Assembly (NCBI RefSeq): GCF_030272615.1
Contig: NC_081406.1
Coordinates: forward strand, 258,219,386 to 258,283,385
From: Cryptomeria japonica
Lineage: Eukaryota > Streptophyta > Pinopsida > Cupressales > Cupressaceae
Direction of reading: 5' to 3'
DNA: 64,000 nt
Position 1 is the stretch's first letter. Every line of letters begins with the position of its first letter. Both the position numbers and the translations under genes were made by a program. Shown in pieces: positions 49,101 to 61,876 of the stretch. The notes beneath the pieces are model-generated. The model saw only the letters and a program-made list of their open reading frames with translations. It ran no database searches and was not told the origin of the DNA.

Positions 49101-52100
49101 TAACATGATTTCTATGAATGTTCTCCCTCTTAATCTTGTACATCCTAAACACCTCGATATTGTTGCATCACCCAATGAAGTCCCTTTGGACATTTTCCTT
49201 TCTGAGGAGGTTTTGAAGGAATTATTGGGTGTGTATTCTGGATTGCCTTCTTATCATCATAAGCATTGATTTCCTTATCCTTTCAATGATCAAGCATGCT
49301 TTGGGGAATCCATTATGAATGTTGGTGAAATGCATCCCTTATCTCATGATGATGAAAATTTACCTTTGTCTCATCCTCAAGACCATAGTAAACTCCTTAA
49401 AGGAGACACTATTGATGTTACCATGGATACTAATGATTCTAGCATGGTTATCAAAATCAAAAAATATTTTTCTTTTGAGGAATGTAATCTTATTTTAGAT
49501 CTCTTGCATCAATATCATTATGCTTTTTCTTAGTCATATGAAGACATGCCAAGGATTTATGCATTTGTTGTAATTCACAATGTTTTGTTAAGTCCCGATG
49601 CCAAGCCTATATAACAAAAGATTCGAAAGATGAACCCAGGGTAGCTCTATTAGTCAAGATGGAGATAGAGAAGCTTCTAAAAGCTATCTTTATTTTTCCT
49701 ATCGATTACTCTCCTTGGATCTCGAATATTGTTTTGGTAGGAAATCCTAATGGATGAATCCAAATATGCAATGATTTTCAGGATTTAAATAAGTTTTCTC
49801 CTAAAGATGACTTTCCACTTCTAAATATTGATATAATCATTGATTCAACTGTAGGCCAAGCCTTATTGTCCTTCATGGATGGTTTTTCAGGTTATAATCA
49901 AATTTGTGTTAACCCCAAAGATTAATACAAGATATCTTTTACGACCCCTTGAGGTACCTTTTGCTATGTGGTCATGCTATTTGGGTTGAAGAATGCATGA
50001 GCAACCTATCAATGAGCAATGACCCTTATATTTTGTGATTTCATTCATAAGATCCTATAGGATTATGTTCATGATTTCCTAGTGAAATTAGTGACTCACT
50101 ACGATCATGCCAATTTTTTTTGGCAAGTCTTTGAGAGGCTTCGATTATTTAAGATGAAAATTAACCCCCTTAAATGTGTTTTTGGTATGGATGTTTTTTA
50201 GGCTTTATTATTTCTCATTGAGGAATTGAAATTGATACAAACAAGATAGATGTTGTTGGTAGTGGGCCAACATCCCTCGTAGGGATTCATGACATGGTTT
50301 AACAGCCTCCTTTGGATTTTATCATTCTAGTGGTTGTATTGAGAATTGACAAGTCGATCTTTTGGTGAAACGATAATCACACATGTAACAAGTGGTATCA
50401 GAGCTTGGTCACATGTTTAAATCATGCAAGCCACAGTGAGTGACACGAGGAGGGGGATTGTTGGCAGTGGGCCAGCATCCCTCGTGGGGATTCGCGACAT
50501 GGTTTAACAGCCTCCTGTGGATTCTATAAGTCTAGTGGTTGTATCGAGCATTAACAGGTCAATCTTTTGGTGCAATGACAACCCTATCTTGTAATAGATT
50601 CTATTGTTAATATTCTTTCACCCTATAATATCTCTTAACTTCATAGATTGAAAGGGAAGATCCAAGTCATCCATAGATTTATTGCTCCATTGGTCGATCG
50701 TACCCCTTCCATTCATGTGTTTGTTGAAGAAAGGTGTGCAATTTAAATGGGGTTAAGATTATCAAAATTCTTTTCATTCTATTAAATAATATCTAGATAA
50801 TCCACCTCATCTAATGCTCTAGCTACTTTACTAGCCCAGTATGATGATGATGGTAGAGAAAGAGTGGTGTATTACATCATTTGTGTTCTTGTAGACTACA
50901 AAAAAATAATATTCTATGATGGAAAGATAATGCTTAGCTCTAGTTTTCACAACACAAAAGTTAAGACATTATCTCCTTCGTGCAAAAACTCAGGTGATTG
51001 TTAAGAACAATCTTCTTAAACCTCTTTTCTCCAAGGTTGATTTTGCTAGAAGATTAGTGAAATGGGTAAAGTTACTTTTTGAGTTCAACCTAAAATTTGT
51101 GACTCGAAAATGAATCGAAGGATAGGCTATTTCTGACCAACTAGCTATATCCCCTTCTCCTAAATAATTTCCTACTCTAAATCTTTTCCCTGATGAAGAC
51201 CTGTTAGTGATTGTATACAGTGAAAAGTGATGATGATAAACTATTGTAAAACCATAAAGATCCAACCACAAACAATCTAGGTCCTACAATGAAACATTCA
51301 CCAATACCAATAGAGATACCTAAGATCATGTAAATCAATAAAATAAAACAATATTACCATTCACATGTCAAGTAGGGTTTCAATATCCATTGTCTCCTAT
51401 CTCCATTGATCTTGTTTGATATATTTGCTCTCAGATTTTATGTCAAGTGGGCAAGTAGAATGACATTATGTCAACATCCCACCTCTCCATCAATGCTCGC
51501 AGCTTCGAGGTGTGGAACCGAAACTCTAGCATGCGATAGACCCACTAGAGTCCTACTCATTGTAGTTATGCCCGTTTTTCCATTGTCAATTCATCTGCTC
51601 AATCTTGCAATGTTGATAGTAGATGATCGATGTATGATCATGCATCTCAGGCAATCCTTGCATTAGTAAACACAATCTACATCATTTCTATCTCCATACA
51701 AGCAAAAAAGTGACAATTTTCTACTCTATTCATTCCTATGTCCTTCAGGATGCTAGATCATTTGATGCCCTTGGATGACAATGCATCCTTTGGACACTAG
51801 CATGATCTAAGGATGCCAATGTAGATACACCCAAGATGAACACACGGCTCCCGAAAGCATGCATGGCATAAGGATGCTCGCATTACTCCTAATTTGAACT
51901 AGCTATTAAACATATAAAACCAACTACATGACATGGTTCAAAGCTTAATTGGTCTGACTCATCACCCTGCTCTACAGTGATGCGTAGCTCATCGATCTTG
52001 GTTTCTCTATGATCTTGCCTATGAGGCATTTTCACTGAAGCTGTATAGAAATCTCAAGGAAAATTTCAATACTGAATAGTAAGAATGACCCTTCTAAGGG

Positions 52101-52790
52101 CCCACTCCTCGAGTTTATAGTCGGATTCTTGCCCAAACTTTGTTAATTTTTTTGTGATGGTTCTAAATTGTCTTCTTTCTTGGTTTCCCCATCTTGATAG
52201 GGGAAAAAAATGAGAGGGCATATACTTGGCCTTTATGTAATTTTTCATTTCTGCCTCATACTAACACTTCTTAAGCATTCTTCTCGCCAAAGTAGTTTCC
52301 TTTGTTTTTTGTGCTAATAGTTTTTGCGTTTTGTAGTACTTGGGTTTTCACACTGAACACACTAATTTTTGCTATGTACTTGGGGCATGGTTCGTGTTTT
52401 CCTATCCAACCTCTGTGAACTCTATAGTATCTTTTTTCTTAAAATAGTCACTGAATTTAATGCACTGTATGAATTTGATGAATTCATATTTCTTGACTAC
52501 TTTAGTGCACTTGATCCCTTAAGTTGACCAGTTCACTAAAGTGGGGACAAAATGTAGTGTCATAAATTATACTCTATGTATTTATGACACTTACGCATTG
52601 CGCAAATGCATTTATGATAAGATTCATGATCAAGATTTTTTCATTTTGACATCATGGCCTCTAAAGATAAAGTGTCACCAATTGCCCTAAGACTCCAATT
52701 GGGATTATCTTTGGTTTTACAAAAGCACGTCACATACATGTTCGTGCAGCGTGGTAATGTCCTAATAGTTCCTCGAATCTAGATGGTGGT
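46149..52790 (+). mobile_element. Ty3/gypsy retrotransposon fossil inserted in LINE C (gypsy 2)
   Basis: Both LTRs begin TGTAGTGTCATAAAT (46149 and 52555) and align for about 200 bp; the second follows a purine-rich tract (AAAGTGGGGACAAAA). The right LTR is truncated. Inside the left part is a 51-bp tandem pair (about 46756-46855, GGGGTTTTCCTCCATTA). Internal parts in order: gag-like region (about 47300-48030), protease (48241-48477, PLSYNLLFGRPWVHALG), a G-patch (about 48934-49012), reverse transcriptase (about 49600-50250) and RNase H (about 50860-51170). No integrase is recognisable. A TRIM interrupts pol at 50252-50594. Resembles the Tat/Athila-like group. Broken many times. Confidence 0.75.
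50252..50594 (+). mobile_element. TRIM (miniature LTR retrotransposon, fossil) inside gypsy 2
   Basis: Two direct LTRs of about 137 bp (50254-50390 and 50459 to about 50595), starting TGTTGG and roughly 80% alike, enclose 68 bp. That core has a tRNA-iMet primer-binding site (TGGTATCAGAGC, 50393-50404) and a polypurine tract (GAGGAGGGGGA, 50447-50457). The pentamer TAGAT flanks the unit (50247-50251, 50595-50599). No coding capacity, as expected for a TRIM. Confidence 0.8.
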
Positions 52791-52799
52791 AATGTCCTG

Positions 52800-53660
52800 A
52801 TATGTCACGGTGCAGTAATGCCAATAATAGGATATATATGTTCCTAAAGCAGAAGGGTGAATTCACTAATTGGGATAGGAGAATGAGATTCAATTGGTAT
52901 GGCCTTTGTATTCCCCCATTTATCAGGGAGGGGGGAATGAGACCCAACATGGAAGGTGCCATGCTATATGGCAACCACTAAGATTTAGCTGGTTCAAATG
53001 GAACTTTGATAGGGCTTCTCATGGTAATCTATGGCCTTTTGGAGCATGTTGAATTATCAGGCTTTGGGATAGATACATTGTGGGTAGACTAGTCATTCCC
53101 TTAGAATAAAACACTAATAATATGGCATAGTTAAATGCTTTGACTCAAGATCTTTTATTTTGCAAGGATCTTGATATTGAGAAAATAGAAGTTGAGGATG
53201 ATTCAACTCTAGCCAGTAATGTTATCACAATATGCACTACACCTAATTGGAGATTGAAGGCACTAGTTGATGGGATTATAAATTTACTTGAATTCTTTGA
53301 GGAATTTACTCTAAATCACACTTATAGGGAGATAAATAGTGAAGGCAATGAATTGGTCAACATAGCGGCTAATGGACTGGAGTTGGGAATAATTGGGCCA
53401 ACTTTGACTGAGATGACATATGCCACACAATTAAATTACACACTATCATTACTTCACATGAGATGTTGGTGATGGTATCTTATCATCAAAAGACATTCTC
53501 AAGCCATCATTCCTTCTTAGAGGTCAAAAATTTGTATGCTTTTCTATTCATGGTTGGGTTGTGGATCTAAGTCGAATGTGTGAGAGAATGATTATTTTTT
53601 GTGCTTTATATTAAAAGGACATATTTTTCCCAGTTTGGCACTATGGCTAAAAAATAATTA
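52800..53660 (+). mobile_element. LINE C, RNase H end and 3' tail
   Basis: After the gypsy 2 LTR, LINE sequence resumes: WFKWNFDRASHGN (about 52998), KIEVEDDSTLASNVITI and FTLNHTYREINSEGNELVN (frame 53140-53472) are the start, middle and end of a plant-LINE RNase H domain. The zf-RVT region expected between the two halves is mostly missing. A 3' UTR of about 180 bp follows and ends near GGCTAAAAAATAA at about 53660. Dead. Confidence 0.7.
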
Positions 53661-54245
53661 GGGTTATGCTAAAGGTTGGGGTTAAATTAGGGGAATATTA
53701 TAGAGTTAGGGTTCAATTTGGGTTAGGTTTGAGGTTAATTTTCAATTTGAGTTAGGGTTCAATTCCGGTTAGGTTTGAGGTTAATTTCAACTTGAGTTAG
53801 GGTTCAATAAGGGTTAAAATTAAGGATTTAATTAGGATTAGGGTTAGGGTTGAATTAAGGGAATAGTATAGAGTTTGGTTCAGTTAGGGTTAGGTTTAAG
53901 GTCAGATTTCAATTTGTGTTAAGGTTCAATAAGGGTTAAAGTTATTGTTTAATTATGAGTAGGGTTCAATAAGGATTAGAGTTAATGTTAAAAACTAATT
54001 AAGGTTATACTAAAGGTTATAGTTCCATAAGGGTTAAAATTTAGGGTTTAATTAGGAGTAAGGTTCAATTAGGGTTAGGTTTAGGGTTAAAAATAATTAG
54101 GGTTATGCTAAAGGTTAGGGTTTAATTAGGAGAATATTATAGGGTTAGGGTTCAATTAGGGGAATATTATAGAGTTAAGGTTCAATTAGGGTTAAGTTTA
54201 AGGTTATCTTTCAATTTGGGTTAGGGTTTAACAAGGGTTAAAATA
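53655..54245 (+). repeat. Degenerate telomere-like repeats (TTAGGGTT type)
   Basis: About 600 bp made of TTAGGGTT, GGGTTAGGTTT and GGTTCAATTAGGG words in one orientation, about a dozen recognisable TTAGGGTT cores. A longer period is also visible (TTCAATTAGGGTTAGGTTT followed by GGTTAA, about 70-100 bp). Related to the plant telomere repeat TTTAGGG but heavily diverged. Confidence 0.8.
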
Positions 54246-56111
54246 TTGGGATTTACAATCTTGACATCTATAATCACATAATTGATAAACAAACACCCCT
54301 TTTAAAACAAATTGACATCTTAGCTAGTATTATTTTTATAAATGTCAATAGTTGTAGTTACAGTGGTGGAAATGAATCAATTAAGATTAGGTTGGAGTTC
54401 TACAATTTGTGTAATTACCCATCATTAGTAAATACTAGCAAGAAGGATATGGTGCTTCCACAATTATAATATGTTAGAGAGAACTATAATATTCATTTCA
54501 TTTATTGAAATATACATGTCATCTATGGTGGGAAATGTTATTGGCATTGTACCTAGTTTTCAAGGGACGTCATGGTTGGCCTTGGGGAAACTACAATAGA
54601 AGTAATAGATCTTTGCTTTTCTGCTAAGATGGTTCTTAGGGTGCCACCCCATACCCTCTACATAATCTTTGGGTACCATTATATTGTATTTTATTTATGC
54701 TCTGTTGCCTGAAATAATCTTTTCCATCAATCATTTTGTACTGTCTAATTCTCGCATTTTATTTTCACAAGTTTATTTTATATTGTTGCAGGGTCATAGG
54801 TTGCTCGATTCGGAGTGCTACCAATGTCCCCAATGCACTATAGAAAACCCACTTTTCTTGTATTGTGTACTACAGGGGGGCCCCTTTTCTTATAATATTA
54901 TGTACTACTAAGCTTGGAAGGGTAGCTTGAGAGATGTGCCCATACTCTATGGGTAGAATTTCATCTTAGGTGGCATGGTTAAGGTTTCCAGAATACTGTC
55001 TAGTTTAAGTTTGGGCTAGTTATTTTAGATTTGTACATTTGGTATCAAAGCATTAAGTCTAAACAACTTGAGTAATGGAGGACACACAATATTATGTTGA
55101 TGGTCTGTCATGTTTTTCATGAGTCATGATTATGTTGGCTTGGGAAATCAATTGTCATCTTATAGTTTTCTTTTATGTCTTGCATGTTTTAAATTTAAAA
55201 TTTAATCCATTGAAAATCTATAGGAAAGAGAGAAAATATATTGAAGGCATTGAGTCAACATGTTTTTTCTTTTATATGAACTTTTTTATCTCTTGTATGT
55301 TGTAATACATATTTATAGCCCATTAAAATGTGGAATGGAGATCTCCACTTCATACATTTTCATTTTGGAGATCTGCATTTAGTTTTGATGTAGTATTAGT
55401 TTTTGAATATCCATACAAAGAATTATTATGAAAGAAAAACATAATAGTGATTTATATGTGTCTAAATAACCACTTTCAAAAAGATATCCCTAAAAATCTT
55501 TACCTAATTTTTTTAAATATAGATATGCTAGTTTTTTTTTAATTAATAAAAATGTGAAAAAAAAAAAGATATCCCTTTTATATGTTAAGCTACTATAAAA
55601 AGATATGCTCTTAAATTTTTTAGAATTATTCTATTTATATAATTTTATTTATGTTCTCATTTACTTTTCTTACATTAAAAATATCTAAATTCTTTTCTTC
55701 AGTAAATTTTTCAAAAAACAATTTGGTCAAGAGATTCTAACTTGTATTTCCACCAATAGCATTTAGGCATTTGTATGATGCCAAAAAATAGAAACAATTT
55801 AAAGAACTTAAATTAAAAACAGTTTAAGAAAATTAATTTAAAATTGATTTTTCCTCTTCTCTTGCAGCCAATGCATGCAAGATTAAATTTGTCGAGCATG
55901 TGTGAAAATTTTAGAAATATCAATACATTTCAAATATTTATTTATTCCACCCCTACAAATGGAGGGTTCAAAGGCACTCCGCATATCATGTGGAAAAATA
56001 AGAATGAGATTAATTTAATGTAATACAACTTTAAAAATCTTTAAATAAGTTTAATGTAATTTTAAAGTTATCTGTAAATGGATATCTCCACATAATTATT
56101 TTTAAAATATA
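54246..56111. other. Intergenic DNA, nothing certain
   Basis: A TTTGGTATCAAAGCATTAAG at about 55029-55048 resembles the primer-binding site of a Copia element, preceded by GTACA as an LTR end would be, but no LTR or gag could be traced. The rest (55200-56100) is AT-rich without coding signal. Confidence 0.4.
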
Positions 56112-56275
56112 GGCATGTTGAGAATTGGAGGGCGAACTCTGCGAATTTGGAATAAAGCATAGGCTGCTTTAAGGTGGCGATCTCCGGCAGGTTTGAACGG
56201 AAGGACGGGAGATAACTGGAGGCCCCCGATCGCAATGTCAGTCCAGGTGTAGTCCTCTCCAACCCTTCCATTAAT

Positions 56276-57860
56276 ATGGTTGATTTACTTGGTTCTCAAT
56301 CTCCCTCGCTCTGCCGTTCGGCAAAGCTCGTACCCCCTAACTCCTCTCCCACTGTGCCGAAGGACACCGGCATTAATGGCATCTCTGTTAATACCCCTAA
56401 CCCTACCTGTAAACCAAAAACATTTTCTGAAGCAGTGGCCAATACAACTGGTGTTGTCAATGAGAAAGCCAAGTTTAACCTTGCAGGGGCCAGTGCCCAC
56501 AATGCCGCCATTCCTGGTAAGTTCTCTACGGCTCCTTTGGCCCCTTTCTCCATGGCTCCTAATCCTGAAATGCTTGCTGAGATTATTAAGGAGAAGAATA
56601 GGTTAAAGAATACTGCGATTTTCTTTTTTGTTGTTGAACTTGATAAGTGTCCTCCTCGGAAATTTCTTGACGACTGGTTTCATAATTTTTGGAATCTCAA
56701 AATGGGCTTTCACATTTCTTTTTGCCGGCAGATCCAGAAGGGTTTATTTGTGATATTCTTTGTTAATCATGAATCTCAAGTTGAAGTCCTTAAAAAGCAT
56801 ATTGGACCGTTGGATCCACTTCTTTCCGTGCTTTGGCTTGGACTCCTGAGGCTGTGCACGAAGAAGTTCTTGCCCTTTCGGCCCCTAGATGGATAATGGT
56901 TAAAAATCTCCCCCCCTTTTTATGGCGATTCTTGCCTCAATTGCTTGAACCGTTGGGCAAAACCATCCGAATGGATGATACTGTTAGGCTAGTACCACAT
57001 ATGGACGCCAGAGTCCTTATTTCTTTGCAACTAGGGAAGGAAATCCCTGCTGACATCTCTGTTAACATCATGGAAGAAACTTTTGTGTGCCCTATTGAAA
57101 TATTGGGAGGTAAAAATGCTTGTTTCTTATGTCGGAAAGAGGGCCACCTTAGAAAGGATTGCCCCATTATTAAAAAGAATCAGAACCTTGCTAAATTCCC
57201 TCAACCCGCTAACCCTAATCTGCCTCCTTCGGTTAACAAAAACACTCAAGAGGAAACTGCCTCCAAACCTCCTCCTACTCTTGACTCAGCCTCTCCTATT
57301 TCCCGTATCGCTCAAATCTCTTTCCCTTTTTCGGACATGGCTGTTGATGAAGCAAACACTAACGATGGCTTCCAAACCGTCAACAAAAAAAGAAGGCGCA
57401 AGGGTAATAACATTAATCATCCTAAAACTTTGAATCCTGCCTCCTCGGGATATCTCCTTCCCCAAACTCCTCTTGTTATCCCTCCTGTGGTTGAATTTAG
57501 TAGCGACAACCCTCCTTGCTCCCCTGCTATTTGTTCCAACAATTCCGACCTGAATATCTCTCTAGGAGCATCTCAAAAGTTCCTGCAAAAAGTTTTTAAG
57601 GAACTAAGTGATGATGTTCTATTGAAATCATCCCTGCTATTAACAATCTCCCCAATATGCCTTCGATGGAAGTGGATTCCCAATCTGAAAATGAAGATGA
57701 TCCTAAATCTAATACCCTTGCTTTGAAACGCAAGGGAAGACCTCCAGGATCTAAGAATAAAACCTTTGATAAGAAAACGGGGGATAGTTCTACTAAGTCT
57801 TTACCCTCAGCTGATGAAGCTGGTGTTGTGTGCCCTACTCCCTCTAATGTTTCCTCATGA
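56276..57860 (+). pseudogene. LINE D ORF1 (nucleic-acid-binding protein), frameshifted
   Basis: Three consecutive frames cover the ORF: 56276-56896 (FLDDWFHNFWNLKMGFHISF, DUF4283-like), 56833-57726 (PRWIMVKNLPPFLWRFLPQL, then a complete CCHC zinc knuckle CFLCRKEGHLRKDC at 57121-57162) and 57657-57860 (ALKRKGRPPGSKNK, an AT-hook-like motif). Two frame changes therefore separate otherwise good blocks. The stop TGA at 57858-57860 overlaps the ORF2 ATG. About 520 residues when whole; binds LINE RNA in related elements. Confidence 0.75.
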
Positions 57861-60800
57861 ATTGTTTATCTTGGAATGTGAGGGGTCTTGAATCCTTGGA
57901 TAGGAAATTTGTTATTAAGCGTTTTCTTAGTTCTTTTAATTCTATGGATTTTCTTATGTTGCAAGAAGTTAAAGCCATCGGTTTCATGCTTGAAACCAAC
58001 CTTAACTTTATATGGAATAATGCGATCAAGTTTTGCACTAATCACAATAGAGGCAGAGGTGGAATTGCTCTCCTCACCAACCCCAAATGGGGGAACTATA
58101 TTACTGCCAATGGAACCTCTCCCTCCCAGAGAGCTGTCTGGATTATCATTAATCATAATAATAATATCTTTGGCATTTGCTTTGTCTATGCCCCCAATGA
58201 CTCTAAGGAGAGGGCTAATCTTTGGAAATGGATGACTACCCTCCCTGATATCCCCTGGCTAGTTGGCGGAGATTTTAATATGGTTGAGTCCCAGCAAGAT
58301 AAATCTAGAGGTAATCCCTTCGTTTGGAAAGATAATGAAAAGATTCATTGGAACAAGTTAATTAATTCTAAGACTCTGTTTGACCCTTTAGCTGGCAATA
58401 AGGCCTCTAACCCCGGGATTTGGCACACTTGGTGCAACTTCCAACAGGGCCACTCTCGAATCTATTCTAGACTTGACTATTTCTATGGCAACAAGAATGT
58501 TTTCTCCTTCCTTCCTGACAACCAGAATAACATTGTCCTTGTTACAGCCACCACTCTCTCTGATCATCATCCCATTTTTACCCATATCAGCCTAAATTTC
58601 ACCCCTGTTCACCCTAGGACAACTAATCCCAAGTTCATTTTGAATACCAGTCTCCTTCTTGATGAAGATATCCTTGCTGCTATCTAGATTATTCGCAATA
58701 TCAATAAGGTCAATTTCCCTAACTTCTCCATGACTGACAGATGGAAGGTCAATCTCCCAACTTGACAATGTCTCCTCAAAACCATTGGTCAAAAGAATGC
58801 TAAGGATTACAGATTCGTTGAAAAACGTCTTTCCTCTTATCTCCAAGAGGCTGAGAACAATGTCCAGAATGATTCCTCCAATATTGACCTTGTCTCCCAG
58901 GTGATATCTGCCAAGGATGCATCAACAATTTAGAATCTGTGGTGCTAAAATCAGATCTCGTGCTCATTAGATCCAGAATGGAGACCATGGTTCCAGATTC
59001 TTTTTTAACCTTTTAAAACAAAAACAAACCAAGGAGTCTATTGATAGACTCCTTATTGACAACCAGGATATCTCAGATCCTATTATCATTAACCAAGCCT
59101 TTGTCGATTACTATAGGAATCTCTTCACCTCTGAAGACTCTATGGAGGCTGTTGTTCTTAGGAATAAGTGTAAACCTCTTATCCCCAATATGCTGGATAA
59201 TGATGATATTACTATCTTATCTAAGGACATCTCTTTGGATGAGGTTGAAAAAGCTATCAACTCTCTCAATAATGATAAGGCACCCGGCCCTGATGGGCTC
59301 CTTGTTGAATTTTATAAGGCCAATATCAGTTGGATCTGTAAGGATTTACATGACATTTATGTGGAGGCCATAGCTAATGGTTCCCTTGGCCCTGAGATTA
59401 ACAGTGACATCATTAAACTTCTTCCCAAAGATGGGGACAAAGCTCTTATAAAAAATTGGAGGCCTATCACCCTCCTCAATGTCTCCTATAGAATTTTGGC
59501 CAAGATCCTGGCCCTCAGACTTGCTCATATCCTTCCTAAGTTTGTTTGTGCTACCCAGACTAGTTTTATCAAAGGTAGATATATTTTGGAAAACTTAATT
59601 ACTAGCTGGGAAGCCATGGATTAGGCAAAGTGTTCTCATCAGAACTCTGTGATGTTACTCCTGGATTTTGAAAAAGCCTATGGTAGGCTTGAATGGAACT
59701 TTATCATTATGATGCTTGAAGCATTTGGTTTCCCGGCCTTCTTCTATAACTCGGTTCGGGTTCTGCTTAATGATGCCTCTGCCCAGGTGGAGGTCAATGG
59801 TTCCCTCTCCAATCCCTTTCCCCTTGGTAGGTCTATTAGACAAGGATGTCCCCTTGCCCCTTCTCTGTTTGTCATAGCTTCAGAAGCCCTTTACTATATC
59901 CTCAGGGACAATACGCTTTCCCTTGATGTTAGAGGTCTTTATCTCCCTAACAATGATGAGCTTATAAACTATCAGTTTTCTGATGATATTGCCTTATTTT
60001 TTGAGCTTTCCAACAATAAATTTGCAGCCTTGCAAACCAAACTTACTTTGTTCTGCTCTATCTCTGGTGCTCGTATTTCCCAATCCAAATCCATCTGCCT
60101 GGGGTGGGAAGAGCAACCTCCTATTTGGTTCAATCAGTATAACTTCCAATGGGGCGGACCTCATAAGATTGTTAAGTATTTAGGTATCCCCTTCTCTATT
60201 GAGCCTTCCCTCAAAGACATGTGGTCTTGGATTAAGGAAAAAATTGATAAGAAGTTGAATAAGTGGCATAACAGATCTTTATCTCTGCTGGCAAAATTCA
60301 GGTTTGTCAAAAAATGTTGTCTTCATATAGCATATACTACTCCTCTACTTGGATGTTCAGTAACTACCAAATTTTGGAAATTCAAAAGGCCATTAGGAGC
60401 TTCCTCTGGTCTAATGGTAAAGGCAATAGAAAATGGCATGCGGTCAAATGGGACTGGTGTCATACTGACAAACTCCTTGGGGGGCTGGGGCTTAAAGACC
60501 TTAAAATTCAAGGTATTGCTTTATCCGCCAAATGGATCTTTCATTCTATGGATGGGAACAATCCATGGAAGGTGCTGGTTAGGCATAATATTGTAAGAGG
60601 CTTTCCTAAAAAAGCTAGATCTTGGAGGAATCTCCCATTTTGTGACTTAATTGTTGGCAACTTCCTGGTCAATGTCCAAGGCTCTGTTGTTTTCAGACCC
60701 ATCTGGAGAGCCTGGGACCATGTCAGGAATTTTATCACCAATAAGGATTTCCATGATGCTAAGCATCTATATGGTGAAAGATCCATTTGGTGGAACTTGA

Positions 60801-61876
60801 GCCGGGCTAGTAAACCCCTAGCCCTTTCCCAAGGATGCTCTGCTAGGTTGTGGGCTAAACTGGGGATCTCCCAACTTGCTGATCTTTTAGAAAATGATAA
60901 ACTCGTCAATTGGGATGAGCTCAAGAACAGATTCAATATTTTGGACTCCCAAAAGAAGACTTATAATATGATTGTCAAGGCTACTAAGGACCTGCCCTCT
61001 GACTGTCATGTGGACTCTCATAGATACTTAAAGTGCAAATGGCCGGATGGGGTCATCATGGTTAATCTCAAAGCCAAGAATATCTATAGAATCATTGATC
61101 ATAATGAAAATATTATTAATCATATCAATACTGTTTGGTACTCTTCTCTTGATGCTGTGTCTTGGAAAAAGTATTTTGATATTCTCTGGAAAGGCCCTGT
61201 TGAGCCTAAAATCAGATGTTTTAGGTAGCTGATTATGCTTGACAGACTCCCTATTAGACAAGATGGTCACACTACTGACATTTGCAGTCTCTGCAGGCTT
61301 CCTGAAACGGGTAGACATATCCTCTTTGATTGCATCTTTGCTAAAGAAATATGGAATATGTTTGGTATTTTTTATCCTTTAAATGTGAACATTCTGGAAA
61401 TTGTTACTGGTCATATTGATGGGCTTAAAAAGGATGCTAATTTATTTTGGAATATGTTGTCTTCTAACATCCTCTAGCAGATTTGGAAGTTCAGGAACGA
61501 GGAAAGGTATCAAAGCAACCCTAGAGTTCTTACTGAGTTTTTTCAAAAACTCACTTTTTTAAAAATCTTTCTGCAGGTCCACACAACAATGATGATGGAG
61601 AAAGACAAGCTGAGGAGATTCTTGAAAGAAGGGCACACCACTATTTTCGTCTATGAGCTGAAGCATGGTCATGAGTGGAGGAGGAACTTCGATGACCTTC
61701 AAATGTTTGAACGAACTTGCAAAAGGCTGAACCAAGAGATCAGGAAGAATATTAATTCAAGGAAAAATGAGATATTCATGCTTACGCAAATCCGGGAGCG
61801 TAAGATCATAGTTTGGATGGAGGGTCCTCTTGGTTGGACTGCTTGGGTTGATACCCATTATGATGTCTTACACTAG
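57857..61876 (+). pseudogene. LINE D ORF2: endonuclease, reverse transcriptase, zf-RVT, disrupted
   Basis: The endonuclease block (57857-58687) is uninterrupted with all expected motifs: SWNVRG, LQEVK, YAPND, GGDFNMVES, SRLDYF and SDHHPI. It ends in a TAG at 58685-58687 and a decayed linker follows. Reverse transcriptase: DKAPGPDGL and NWRPITLLN (59142-59624, ending TAG), LDFEKAYGRLEW, RQGCPLAPSLF and the catalytic FSDD (59649 onward). A frame change near 60310 leads to 60314-61228 and, past a TAG, a zf-RVT (ICSLCRLPETGRHILFDC, 61235-61477). The last block (61589-61876: HTTIFVYELKHGHEWRRNFD, VWMEGPLGWTAWVDTHYDVL) is a C-terminal domain I do not recognise. Roughly two frame changes and half a dozen stops, so inactive but comparatively young. 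Confidence 0.82.

Noticed and set aside
55029-55048. Copia element start (primer-binding-like TTTGGTATCAAAGC)
   Set aside because: A single short match with no traceable LTR pair or gag; mentioned only as a possible relic.
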